Shown in pieces: positions 11,959 to 23,429 of a stretch of DNA of 64,000 nt. The number at the start of each line of letters is the position of its first letter. Position 1 is the first letter of the stretch. Source of the stretch: Zygnema cylindricum (lineage: Eukaryota > Streptophyta > Zygnematophyceae > Zygnematales > Zygnemataceae). The position numbers were made by a program, and so were the translations under genes. The notes beneath the pieces are model-generated. The model was not told the DNA's origin. It ran no database searches and saw only the letters and a list, made by a program, of their open reading frames with translations. The stretch spans positions 124,001 to 188,000 of the forward strand of contig JBBHKE010000843.1 in the NCBI GenBank assembly GCA_037447655.1. Reading direction: 5' to 3'.

Positions 11959-14900
11959 TCGTATTCGTAGCTATTCTTAAGCTTTGAACAATCGCATGAG
12001 TTGGTAACTAGTAGATCACATGAATATCAGGGTTTAAAAAGGTTGGTTCTCTTCAAGAAGGATCTGTAATCGAAAAAGTATAAGTAAAAATTCTCTAAAG
12101 ATCTACAATTAGCGGAAAAACTCTTAAAAATGAATATGAAAAAGCTAATGTCTAGGAAGAACTGCTCTTGGTTGGAAAAATTTGGGACTATAAGTACACT
12201 AGATGATCAATGGTTGAGTACGCTAACAAGTTTCGAATTCTTATCGATGCTTATGCTTATGCAGGTGGCAAGTCCTTAGTAACTATGACAAGTATGAGGG
12301 CTGCAGTAAGACCAAAAGAGTAAGACTTTAAAATACCTTTTTCAACACTCCCCTCATTTTCTAGTCTATCTTTTGCTTTAGTCCACACTTCTCCCTACAA
12401 AATATTAATTTGGGAGAAGGAACCGCTTTAGTCATCATATCTGCTACCATATCTCCATCTGGTCAGTTTCAACAAGCAGCATTACTAATGAGAGGTCTCC
12501 CTGGTAATATTAAAGGAGCTTTTGACACGCTCAAGCAAAAAGATAAGGCTAGTTGGACTTTACAGTTAGCGATTAATATTTTACTAGATGAAGAAGCTAC
12601 ATCTAAAGTTCTCAATGCTGAGCAAGTAGAGGCATTTAATACAGACTTTGAGAGAAAAGGTCAATTTAATCAGCAAAGAAATCAATTTAATTTGCAAATA
12701 AATCAGTTTAATCAGAATCAAAATCAAAATCAATTTAGACAGTTTAATCAGGGAGGAAATAGATGGCCTTACAATGCTTGCTTCTATTGTAATGAAAGAG
12801 AACATGGATATAAGTTCTGTCATAAGCTAAAAAATGCTAATAAAACAGGTTTATACAGGCCGGGATGGCAGCAGAGCCAATATAGCCAAACCTTCACCGG
12901 AAATACACCTCGTGGAAATGCCCTCTTTTCGGCATCTTCATCACATCAGGACAAATCTCTAAACCTGTTCGAGGAGGAAGAGGCGGAGTTATTTGCTATG
13001 GCGGCGGCAATAGAAGGCCCAAAAGACACAAGATGGATAACGGATAAAGAAGCGTCAGCCCATATGTGCTAGAACAAGGGTATCTTCAAAAATATGAAAT
13101 CGACAACTGAGAAGATTATTTACTATGCAATGAGTGTACAGACTCGTGTTGTAGGTGATGTATCATTACTAGTTGATATAAAGGGAAAAGCAGTTGAAAG
13201 GACTCTTCATATTGCCCTTTTTGTCCCGGACTTTAAGAAAAAATTGTTCTTTACTTCTTTGGTAGAAAGTAAAGGCTTTGAGGTCAGTCTTAAACATGGT
13301 CGCCAAGTTGTTAGTAAAAATGGCAAAGTTGCTGTCATAGGCACTAGAGATGGCATCAAAATGTACCGTATGGATATGGCTGATAATAAGGAAAATGATA
13401 TTATGTATTCCGGTGCTTTGCATTCAGATGAGTTGTGGCATAAAAGATTAGGCCATGTAAATTATGATAGTTTGAGAAAGATGGTGCATGCTGGCAAATT
13501 AGAGGGTGTCTCTGTAATAGATCAGCCAGTTAAAACATGTGATAGCTGTGCATAAGGAAAAATACACAGACTGCCATTCCCCAAGGAGTCTGAACATCGG
13601 TCAACTAAACTGTTACAACAAATTCACTCTGATGTTTTCGAACTTGCAAAGGTACCATCTGCTCGGGGGATGAAATATATGGTTATATTCACAGATGATT
13701 TCTCACGATTTACAAAAGTATACTTCATGAAAGAAAAGAGTGAAGTGTTTGGTCACTTCAAACACTACAAAGCTTAGGCGGAGAAACTACATAATCAGCC
13801 GATTTTGGAACTCAGATCGAACAACAACGGAGAATATACATAAAAAGAATTAACTAGATAATCAGCTGATTTTGGAACTCAGATCGAATAACAACGGAGA
13901 ATGTACATCAAAAGAATTTGAGAACTTCTTACTACAGGAAGGTATTAGTCATCAGTTGACTGTTCCCTATTCACAAGAACAAAATGGAGTATCAGAAAAG
14001 ATTAAACATGACAGTCACGAAGAGCTCTAGGTCGATGCTTGCAGATAAAGATGTGGATCCGAAATTTTGGGCTGAGGCCTTAAATTGTGCAGTGTATATT
14101 AAGAATAGAATAGGGTCAAGGTCAGTAAACACGACGCCTTATGAAATCTGGACTGGCATGAAACCTGATGTTAGTTATTTTAAAGTCATTGGTAGCATGT
14201 GATTCATTTTAGATACATCAAAAAATAGATTGAAAATGGAACTAGAAGGGTTACCAAGTATTTTTCTAGGATATGCTGAACACTCTAAACGGTATAGGGT
14301 CTTCGTTCTTCAAACATAACAGATAGTTGTGGCTCGAAATATCATTGTGAAAGACGAACTTGATTCGGTAGATTTATTTACAATGACAAATGTACAGAAA
14401 TAACATAAAGTGCAAGAATATATTATTTTGCAGTGCAATCAGCCTATTATCACACAAGTGCAGGTTCCTCCAGCTGAGCGGTCTTTTGAGGTTCATGAAG
14501 ATCGCGGTCTTTTGAAGTTCATGAAGATCATCAGACATTTCAGTTACAGCCCAGTCAACAACAACCAGAAATTGCAGATCAGAATCTGCGACAACGAAAG
14601 AACGCAAGGGATCCGATGATCTCAACAGCAAAATTTCCGGGGGGAAAGAGATCCAGTAGCCGCCTGCAACCAAGCTCTCACTTTACCCACTCGGCTGCCT
14701 CGGGGGAGCCTCTGACCATCCGGGAGGCCTTCTCATCACCGGAGCAGAATCAGTGGATTGAGGCAGCAAAAGATGAAATGAAGTCGATTATGGAAGCTCA
14801 CATATGAGAGCTCGTGGATCTTCCTCCGGACCGAAAAGAAATTGGCAACAAATGGGTATTTCAGGTGAAGTTAAATCGTGATAATACAATTGAACTATAT

Positions 14901-16477
14901 AAGGCTAGACTTGTGGCAAAGGGGTATAATAAAAAAAAAGAATTGATTTTGAAGAAAAAATTTCTCCAGTTGTGAGATTTCCCACAGTTAGGATTTTGCT
15001 GTCTCTAGCTGCTATAAAAGATATCGAAATACATCAAATGGATGTAAAAACAACCTTTTTGCATGGAGAATTAGAAGAGACTATTTATATGCACCAGCTT
15101 GAGATGTATGCAGAACTCGGGAAAGAGCATTTGGTGTGCAAACTGCTAAAATCTTTGTATGGCCTAAAACAGCCCCCCAGACAATGGAATTTGAAGCTAG
15201 ATAAATTTTTAACTTGCCTAGGATTTAAGAGGATAACTTTGATCACTCTGTTTACATTCTAAAAGGTGAGGATGGGACAGTGTACATAGCAGTATATGCA
15301 GACAATCTATTACTAATAAGCAAATCAATGGCGGAAATCAACAAAATAAAAGCAGCTCTAAAATCAAGGTTTGAGATGAAAGACCACGGTGAGGCGAAAT
15401 ACATTCTTGGCATTCAGGTAGAGAGAGATAGAAACAAGAGATTAATAAAACTAACTCAGAAAGAGGCTATCAGAAACATGTTGGATGAGTATGAAATGCG
15501 GGGGTAAAAGGGTGTGTAATGCGGGGGTAAAAGGGTGTGTTACTCCAATGGAGTTTCGGCAGAAATTAGAGGGTGATGAAACTTAGCCGGGAGTCATTGT
15601 CCGTGAATATCTAGAGTCAGGGGAGGATGATCCTATGACACTGATACCTTGTAGACAGATAGTAGGAAGCTTAATATATTAGATGATTTGTACCCGTCCT
15701 GACATTGCTGCAGCAGTTGGGGTACTGAGTAGAAGTCTAGAAAATCCGAGAAAATCTGACCGTGATGCAACAAAGAGAGTCTTGAGATATTTGGTGGGAA
15801 CTAAGGATCTCAAACTCACATTAGGGGGAGAAGAAGTGAAGCTACAAACATGGAGTGATGCAAGCTACGGCGACATGCCAAGCCGAAAATCCACTACTGG
15901 ATTTGTTCTACAAATCGGGAATGGGACTTGGATTTGTTCTACAAATCGTGAATGGGACTTGTTGCTGGAGCAGCAAACTTCAAAAGGTCACGGCACAATC
16001 AACAATGGAGTCGGAATACATGGCAACAAGCTCCGCCCTCAAAGAACTCTTATAGGTAAAATCCATATTGCAAGAATTGGGATACATGCAAATTGGTCAA
16101 CATTACACCAGGCTGCCATTGCCATTGCCTCTAACCCGAGTCACCACTTCAAGAGTAAGCTCATAGATGTAAAATTGCACTTTGTAAGAGAAAAAGTGTT
16201 TTCTCGGGTTATTAAATTGTGCTATCTGCCAGATGCAAAAATGATTACTGATATGCTCACTAACTCTTAAGCTAAAGTATTGTAAGGATGTAGTGGGACT
16301 AGGTGACTAGCTGAGTTGTTGCATTGCTATGCTGCCATACTGTGCCAGTCCTACATTGGGATGCAGTAGCTTATTTGTTGCGTTGCTATGCTGCCCTATT
16401 GCGCTAGTTCGACAACGCAGCTGCGCTTCTTGACATCGCAGCTGCGCTGATCCACTAAATCTAAAGCTTTAGGGGAG
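11959..16477 (+). pseudogene. Decayed Ty1/copia gag-pol, internal region 2
   Basis: Better preserved than region 1. Gag at about 12467-12830 ends in a CCHC zinc knuckle (CFYCNEREHGYKFC). A protease-like WITDKEAS at about 13032 lacks the canonical DSG motif. GAG-pre-integrase LWHKRLGHV with a terminal CDSC is at 13435-13555. Integrase fragments run 13660-14200. RT blocks (IEIHQMDVKTTFLHGELEE, SLYGLKQPPRQW) lie at 14972-15260, followed by YADN in place of YVDD at about 15294. RNase H (SDASYGDMPSRKSTTGF) is at 15683-16270. Stops, frameshifts and short local duplications (about 13780-13870, 15500-15540, 15895-15960) rule out autonomy. The first ~140 bp after the gap are not recognised. A polypurine tract (aggggag) abuts LTR 3. 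Confidence 0.9.
12311..12463 (-). mobile_element. Nested antisense copia 3'-end fragment (sister of 7121)
   Basis: Same insertion at the same place in gag as in internal region 1, without the 51-bp duplication. On the minus strand it reads MVADMMTKAVPSP, a polypurine tract and TGTTGAAAAAGG. Sharing an insertion point shows that both internal regions descend from one already-interrupted copy. Confidence 0.78.
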
Positions 16478-17291
16478 TGTTGATTTTTGGAAAGCTTTAA
16501 GTCTTAGTAAATTAGTGTGTGTGAGGGCAGAAAGACAGTAAGATATAGCGTAAAGGACACGCGTCGTCACTTAAGGGCAGAATAAGTATTTCGGAATGAC
16601 ACCGACATCCACATATGCCTGTCACACATTGAACGGGACAAAGCACCTGCGACGCAGATGGGACAAAGCAGCTGCGATTATTCAGTATGGGACAATGCAG
16701 CTGCGATGAAGTTGGAGTGACGTTGAATATGATTCGGAACGGGACAACGCAGCTGCGGTTAATATGAATCAAATCAATGGACGAGATTCATAAAAGGATC
16801 ACAAGTGATTTGGTGGCAGGTGTTTTCACAACATCTAGATGGACGCATCCGGACAAAAGTAATTAACCCGGCGGCAAGTAATTGTACAATCACCTGTATT
16901 GATCTTGCAATACTATTGATTGTACAGTGGCAGAATTAGCTTTAGCATGATTAGGAGTACTTAGTCCTTAGTGGCAATTTGGTTCTTGGACGTATCTCTC
17001 AGGAACATTTGTATCGGAGGTACAACACTATGTAATAGGACAACTAGGAGTAGAAACTCACTACGAGTATAAGACTTAGGACTTAGAACATTTGATGTAT
17101 CCAGACATCCAGACTTTCAAGTAGTAAAACTGCAGACAGTTTTTGGGAAACTTCTGAGTGTATATCTTGAGTTTTGTTAGATCAATTGTGCTGAAACTTT
17201 GGGAGTTGTCAGTATTTGTAATACTTTATATTGTAAAAGCGTTTTGTGGAGTTGTGACTAGTGTATCATATTTTGTGAGCATCTGAAATCA
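16478..17291 (+). repeat. LTR 3 of Ty1/copia array
   Basis: Begins TGTTGATTTTTGGAAAGC after the polypurine tract, homologous to LTR 1 and 2. It is followed by the candidate primer-binding site and ~55 bp of gag, so it belongs to a third, truncated unit and is not a simple terminal LTR. Confidence 0.78.
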
Positions 17292-17757
17292 GCTGTTTGG
17301 TAGGATTCTTGATAGCTTATGAGAGTGTATCATGTCTACTTCTACCACTAGTGCTACTCCTTTACCTCTACCGGTGGTCGTGGAACAACACTTCCTTCCC
17401 ATGCTTCCTTACCATCGACCTTCCTGAACTACTTATCCCCAACTTTCCTATTTTAATTGCTCATCCTCCTTAACTTACACCGTGTTCCTTGCCCTATTTG
17501 CAGTAGAGAGACTGAAAGGGAGGGAGGGAAGGTGGGAAAGGGAGGGAGGGAGGGAGGGAGGGAGGGAGGGAGGGAGGGAGGGAGGGAAGGTGGGAGAGGG
17601 AGGGAGGGAATGAAGGCTAGGGGTAGAAAGGGGGCAGAGGGAGGGAAGAGGGGGGAGGGAGGGAGAGGGGAGAGGGAGAGAGGGAGAAGGGGAGGGGAGG
17701 GCGAGGGGGACCTTAGTCTGAGCAAGAATGTAAGTCTAACTCTAAACTCTTCATTCT
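17292..17757 (+). repeat. Gag 5' end plus purine-rich insertion (copy 2)
   Basis: Repeats 11588-11948: gag start, acttccttcccatgc..., then (GGGA)n, here without a gap. It ends in gaccttagtctgagcaagaatg, which recurs at about 18568-18590 on the far side of the ALOG exon. The GGGA runs meet the usual G-quadruplex pattern. Confidence 0.8.
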
Positions 17758-17859
17758 AAAACCAAAACAAATCCAAAAAAATCCCAAAAAAATCCCAAAA
17801 AAATCCCAAAAAAATCCAAAAAAATCCAAAAAAATCAGAAAAAAATCCTCTCCTCTCAC

Positions 17860-18570
17860 CTGTACGGCTCCGAATGGATTCGTCTCCGTACAGCCTCCAT
17901 TCTCCTCAAATGCGGCCCTTAACCTCCCCACCAAAGAGTCCAGACTCCCCCACGCCTGCCTCATGGGGCAGCCGCAGGGGTGCGGCGAGTCGCTTCCGTA
18001 AAAAGTACAATTCGGATTGTGTACTTTCGTTTTTCCGAATTGGTCCAAATACCGCAAAAATTCGACCACTTGTACGGACGTACATCTTGACACGTGTAAA
18101 GGAGGACGGAGATTGGTCAAAAATTGACCGAAAGTGTTCCAGTCGCGTCGTTTCTGGAGCTCGTAGCGACTGGAGGGGAGTTTTGGGAGGCTTCTCTCTC
18201 CTCCTCTCTCTACCCCTCTCTCTCCCCCTCTTTCTATCCCTCTTTCTATGCCTCTTTCTAGGCCTCTCTCTCTTTCTAGCCCTCTCTCTACCCCCCTTTC
18301 GAGCCCTCTGTCTCTCTCTACCCCCCTTTCGAGGCCTCCACCTCCTCCTCCTCCTCCTCCTCCTACCCCTATTCCTATTCCTGGAGCTCTCCCTCCTCCT
18401 CCCCCTACCCCTGAGAGGAAGTGGGCAAAGTTTCTCCCTTTGAGACTGTCTCCCCCTCCCCCTCCCCCACTCCCTCCACTCCCTTGGGAGCCCAGAGAAC
18501 CGTCAGGGGGTGGAGGGAGAGAGAGGGGAGAGGGAGAGAGGGAGAAGGGGAGGGGAGGGCGAGAGTGACC
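17860..18570 (-). CDS. ALOG-domain (LSH/G1-type) protein exon, incomplete at both ends
   Basis: Minus-strand translation from 18171 gives 104 residues of ALOG domain: [18 protein letters not shown] at the start, [14 protein letters not shown] in the middle, the zinc-binding H-x4-C...C-x-C insert, then [20 protein letters not shown] and NPFGAVQ. ALOG proteins are plant nuclear regulators of growth and organ boundaries, derived from a recombinase-type DNA-binding domain (established). The exon ends at CAG|gtgaga (donor at 17859), so the VRLYL-type end must lie in a further exon, which I cannot find. Upstream the frame is open to a stop at about 18571 and encodes Gly-rich and (LERG/VERG)n repeats, but no in-frame Met. 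A pyrimidine tract at about 18490-18570 could serve a 3' splice site, so the real exon start is probably inside the Gly-rich part. Gene copy or fragment: undecided. Confidence 0.85.
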
Positions 18571-18615
18571 TTAGTCTGAGCAAGAATGATCTAACTGTAA
18601 ACTCTTCATTCTACA
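18515..18615 (+). repeat. Direct repeat of 17650-17757 flanking the ALOG exon
   Basis: The stretch gagagggagaaggggagggg to gaccttagtctgagcaagaatg and aactcttcattcta is shared with 17650-17757. The ALOG exon thus sits between two ~100-bp direct repeats in intronic sequence. Confidence 0.75.
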
Positions 18616-20236
18616 TTCTAATTCATATCTAGTTGATATCAAATTATAAATCAGAATTTCAAATTTCGCATTCAAATCGAAATCTTGAAATAAATCAGTT
18701 ACCATAACCCAATTCTAATCCATTTTGCCAATTAAAATCGAAAATCTAAATCTAATCCGAACCCAAAATCCCAAATCCTGATCTTGGTTTTATTCCTCTG
18801 ATTCCCATTTCCTAATTTCCGATCGGTATATAAAAATTCATAATCCAAAATCCCACATCCTAACTCAAAATTGCCAAATTTCAATCTAAACCTTCTTGTT
18901 AGCCTAAGTTTAATCGAAAATCATATTTTTCTAAATTCAATCGAGTATTAGATTTAAATCTGAGCAAACTTTGTTCCTAAGTCTCGAATCCTGTTTATGT
19001 TCCTTATTCTTCATTTTCGATGCCTGTCTCTTCTGCTTTCCAGTTCATAATTTCAACCGAAATGGGAATCTTAACTTGGGCAATCAAATCGTCAAATAAG
19101 TAATCCCTTTAATCCTAAATCCTAGATTCAAATCCAAATAATATGGCCGACGACAAAAATCTAGTTATGTATTAACCAATACAAGATTTTCTTTGGTTTC
19201 TGTTCACTATAACTGCCAGCTGTTTTAGCAAGTTATTATTTGATTTACGAGTAATGTAGTTGTGTACACGTTTCACATATGAGGGTGGGGTTGGGGGTGG
19301 AATTGAGGTTTTTAAGAGTTGGCTTGGAGAGTTCTCGAGAGTGGAGAGGGACGCCATGTGAGGATGAGAGCAAGAAGGATTTGAGGCGATTTCACTAAGA
19401 GGCTTCTCTTTTTTCTAGATGTTTTTTTTTTCTTTTTTGGATTCCAATTGTGCTTCCACATTGTTCTCATCACATTTAGGCTCAGTTTTAGAGAACACGA
19501 TATTATCAATGGCCAGAATGGTTTAGGAGTTTCTATAACCGTAACGTGCAAAACAACATATGAGAAAGGTTTGGTGTGGTTGGAGGCTTTTGAATTGGAA
19601 TCTGGAAATTTGTTCCATATATGACGCATTGTTCCAAACCCGATCATGTGAACAACTGACAGTTATAGTCTGTTTGAATTCCCACAGAGTCCAAATTAAA
19701 TATTACATTGCAGAAAGGTTGAAATAAATCATAAGGCTCTCAATCCAAGACGAGGGGTAAATTCAAGTTGGTGTTGAGCAAATACATCTCATGATTCATT
19801 AACATAACGGAAGTAAGCTATCCGACGGATTAGTTGGCATAATTTAGTCAAAATTTTAAAGCTAGTCTAAGACAATAACTCGATGATAATAACTCGATGA
19901 TAATAACATGATGGTGTAAAGTATTGTAATCATGGAGAGACTTCCCGTTTTTTGTTTCTACAGTAACAACTTAATGCAAACACCAAGTACAGGTGCTTAT
20001 GTTTCAACTGATTTAGCTCCCCATTCTTTTCCATGCATTTCCTAAAATTTGGAAACATGACTCGGGGAGCTCTTAGGCAATCTCTAGATTGACAAAATTT
20101 AGGCGTTTCCTCACTATGAGGTGCATCCTTACTAATGTTGACATCATAAGTTGAAAAAAAAAACTAGAAAAAAGACAAGACAGCTGAGCCACCGAAAAAT
20201 AGTATCTCCAAAAAATGAATGCCTATTATACGAAAT
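18616..20236. other. AT-rich intergenic region, nothing recognised
   Basis: Low-complexity sequence rich in aaatcc/aatct words up to about 19150, then unique AT-rich DNA. A short direct repeat (ataactcgatgat) lies at 19875-19905. No gene, RNA or element supported. Confidence 0.5.
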
Positions 20237-21196
20237 CTACATTGATCTTGCGCTCATTGAATTTCTGTTCAAAAGCTGGTTAAAAAACTGCTTAACTTCT
20301 TCAATCCAACGAGACTCGTATTGGCCAACATGCAAAAAATGATTGCCAGAAGGATAATAAGATGTTCGACCTAAAGGCCAAGTAGCAAAAATCTTCTCTT
20401 TTGAAGCAGTATCTAACATAGATCCTGTGTCAGGATTTCCGAATTGCAATAATGTAGGAACAACAATATCTTCAACTCCTTCGTTAATTTCGTCGTCACA
20501 GGTAAAAAAAGTTGCCGCACAATCATCCAAATCAAATCGTCTGTTTGCTGACATAAAACTTTCCGCAAACTTCGGCATATTTGCTGCTCGAATATCGCGT
20601 TTTCTGAACTGTTCCTCTGTCAAATCCTTCAAAATCCTTATTTGGTCCAAAGCATTTGCAGGAATTGTCCGTTTTTTTGGATCAATAGGATCGCCGTCTC
20701 CTCTCCTCCAGGGAGGCTCTTCAACAATTAAACCTAAAATAAGGTCAGGATGTGCTTTAGCAATTCTTGCAGCCATTGAAGCTCCCATAGAATGACCTAA
20801 AAGAAAAACTTTTCTTGCGGGAGAAACATGCTTTATGAAGGAAACTACATCAGAAACCAGCCATGACCTTCGGAAACTTCCAGAAGGAATTGGCTGAGTT
20901 CCGCCATGTCCACGGGCATCTGGCAAAAAAACGTTAAAATCGTTTGTAAGCTGTGATGCTATGGGAATCATAGCCGCGCCACTTCCTAGAAGGAAGTGAA
21001 GAAAGACAAGGATTGGTAAAGGAGAAGGAGCGGATGAAGAAACTGAAGATACTGCAGATACTGCAGATACTTGCTGCAAAGTACTGTTGTAGTAAGTGAT
21101 GGTGACTCCGTTTGTTTGGAAGGAAGAAAGGGACCAGAATTGAGCCATGATTGCTGGAGTGAAATGTTGTAGCAACGGAAGCCAGCCTTTTGCCAA
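20237..21196 (-). CDS. Alpha/beta-hydrolase fold protein (single exon)
   Basis: An uninterrupted 319-codon frame. The nucleophile elbow is GHSMGAS (Ser136), preceded by the usual strand-turn DARGHGGTQP. The acid is probably Asp256 in GNPDTGS, and the base His286 in SGNHFLHV. The oxyanion-side motif reads LHFLLGSG where LHGxxGSG is common, a Gly-to-Phe change. A second Met at residue 17 (21148) fits the normal family start better than Met1, because the 16 extra residues do not look like part of the fold; no clear targeting peptide is seen. A Ser/Ala/Val-rich stretch at residues 43-57 looks like a local expansion. Substrate cannot be predicted; relatives include soluble esterases, epoxide hydrolases and strigolactone-type receptors. 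It is flanked by repeats, with no co-transcribed neighbour. Confidence 0.85.
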   Translation of the reverse strand: MAKGWLPLLQHFTPAIMAQFWSLSSFQTNGVTITYYNSTLQQVSAVSAVSSVSSSAPSPLPILVFLHFLLGSGAAMIPIASQLTNDFNVFLPDARGHGGTQPIPSGSFRRSWLVSDVVSFIKHVSPARKVFLLGHSMGASMAARIAKAHPDLILGLIVEEPPWRRGDGDPIDPKKRTIPANALDQIRILKDLTEEQFRKRDIRAANMPKFAESFMSANRRFDLDDCAATFFTCDDEINEGVEDIVVPTLLQFGNPDTGSMLDTASKEKIFATWPLGRTSYYPSGNHFLHVGQYESRWIEEVKQFFNQLLNRNSMSARSM

Positions 21197-21760
21197 AACT
21201 TGGATGAGAGAATCTGTGTAAAGCTGCTGTAGTGTTTAAATTTTCATTGCCACTTTTTCTCCGTACAAACTTGTCAGATTTTTAATCTGACGGTTGCGAT
21301 GGAAAGGTAGGATCGGCACGCTGCCAAAGGCGGTGTCCAAACAGGAATCGGACACGTCTGTACGGAGAAAAGCTGTTTTAAGTCGCGAAAAAACCATCGA
21401 CGCTACGAAAGATTCACGGTGTACCAAGCTGAAAATGATAGTGGTACACCTTTGTTTGTATCTAGCGTCCTTTATTAACCTCCCGATTGTCGGTCGCCAA
21501 GTGCGTGTGCACGGAAAAACGCTGACTTAAATGGAAAACAATTATCAGCACTAATAGCGATGCACCATAGTGATTTTTTCCATGTACGGAGGGAATGACT
21601 GTGGAGAAAAAAGCCTGCGGACAAAAAATAATCAGAGGCATATGTTATGTAAACATCGTAGACGGACGATGCGCCAAGTATTACCTTAGAACCGGCCGTT
21701 AAAAGTTGACGTCTACAGAAAATAAACGTCAACTTTTCGTGTACTATAAATTGTCATCGG

Positions 21761-22253
21761 TACACCGTGAATCGCTATTAGCGTACATGACGCTAATTGG
21801 GGTACCCCTTTTTTTGGGGCAAATTCTCAAATAGAATAAAGTACGCTAAAAGTTTTTGCACGTTATTTGAGGTACCCCGCTCAATGCGGTTCATAACTGT
21901 AATTTAGTTCCCTTTTAAATAGTGTGGTGTACGGACTGCCAGATCTGTACTATTTCGTACATTTTTAAGTTAAAAAGTACAGAAAATATAATAATATATA
22001 ATTGCGTAAATATTTTCCGGCATACGCAGATGTCAAAAAAACGCGAAGGCGTACGATTTGAACAGTTTCGTACATATACATGTTTTAGTATGGACATATT
22101 ATGTGTTGAAAATTTTTACAAAGCAGTTTACAAATTAGAGTACATGATAAATTAGAATCATGGTGTACCCGAAAAAACACAATTTACCGTAAAGTACGCT
22201 AATTGTTTCATTACGCTATCTATTTCATTACGCTAATAGCGATTCACGGTGTA
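21761..22253 (+). mobile_element. MITE, TIR TACACCGTGAATCGCTATTA, copy 1
   Basis: Starts TACACCGTGAATCGCTATTA and ends with its reverse complement (taatagcgattcacggtgta). 493 bp, AT-rich, no coding capacity. It is the mirror image of the adjacent copy at 22274. Confidence 0.85.
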
Positions 22254-22273
22254 CCTTACAGTACAGTGTACTG

Positions 22274-22767
22274 TACACCGTGAATCGCTATTAGCGTAAT
22301 AAAAAATATAGCGTAATGAAACAATTAGCGTACTTTACGGTAAATTGTGTTTTTTCGGGTACACCATGATACTAATTTATCATGTACTCTAATTTGTAAA
22401 CTGCTTTTGTAAAAAAATTCGGCACGTAATATGTCCCCACTAAAACATGTAGGTGTACGAAATTGTTCAAATCGTACGCCGTCGCGTTTTTTTTACATCT
22501 GCGTATGCCGGAAAATGTTTACGCAATTATATATTATTATATTTTCTGTACTTTTAAATTTAAAAATGTACGGAATAGTACATATCTGACGGTCCGTACA
22601 CCACACTATTTAAAAGGGCACTAAATTACAGTTATGAACCGCATTGAGCGGGGCACCTCAAATAACGTGCAAAAACATTTAGCGTACTTTATTCTATTTG
22701 AGAATTTGCCCCAAAAAAAGGGGTACCCCAATTAGCGTCATGTACGCTAATAGCGATTCACGGTGTA
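22274..22767 (-). mobile_element. MITE, TIR TACACCGTGAATCGCTATTA, copy 2 (inverted)
   Basis: Nearly exact reverse complement of 21761-22253, separated from it by 20 bp that are themselves partly palindromic. Together they form a ~1 kb near-perfect palindrome. Most differences are single substitutions and 1-2-bp indels, so the two copies diverged recently. Confidence 0.85.
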
Positions 22768-22959
22768 GTCTATTGAAATTTCAAAATAGACGATAACAAA
22801 CCGACAACAAATGCCGTACGACGGTAAAGCCCGCCACAATGCCCCACTCTAACATAATCGTAGAATGCGGTAGAAACCGCTATCAAGTATAAATTTGACA
22901 CGTGTAATTTGGACCCTAAAATCAGTTGTTTTCCACGCTGTCTAAAAGCCAGATTACAA

Positions 22960-23125
22960 TCAGCCAGGCCACATGATATCTGCCCATGTGGAATCGATAT
23001 TATCGGCTACTTATCGGCGATAAGACCGATGTCGATATATCGTACCAATATATCGATTATCGGATACTCGAAAAAAGGCCCATATCGGTTATCGGCAAAT
23101 CCTTACCGATACACAACACTAATAA
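22960..23125. repeat. TATCGG/CCGATA-rich element fragment
   Basis: Dense short palindromes (tatcggcgataag, cgatatatcg) end in ttaccgatacacaacacta, a terminus also present at about 4370-4386 inside the element at 4125. Probably a member of the same non-coding family. Boundaries not resolved. Confidence 0.45.
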
Positions 23126-23429
23126 TTGGATTGGAACAAGTAATCCCCCCACTTAACTTTATGCAAATAAAATGAGAATTTTGTCGGCCGTCAATATTCC
23201 GCGCAAATCAAAACGTCTAGAGTTCTGGACAACAATTGTTTCGCTGTACAATTGTCCAAATGCAGCCACGTCATTCAAGCTGGTATAGTGGGTACTGTAC
23301 TATACTTTTCAACTTTCCTACATATCAATCCAACGGCGCAGATGTTTGAAACGAAACGAAACTAAACCAACGTACTTTATTGACGGTTCAGCAAATTTGC
23401 GGTCTGCCCCGAAAATTCAACAAATGAGA

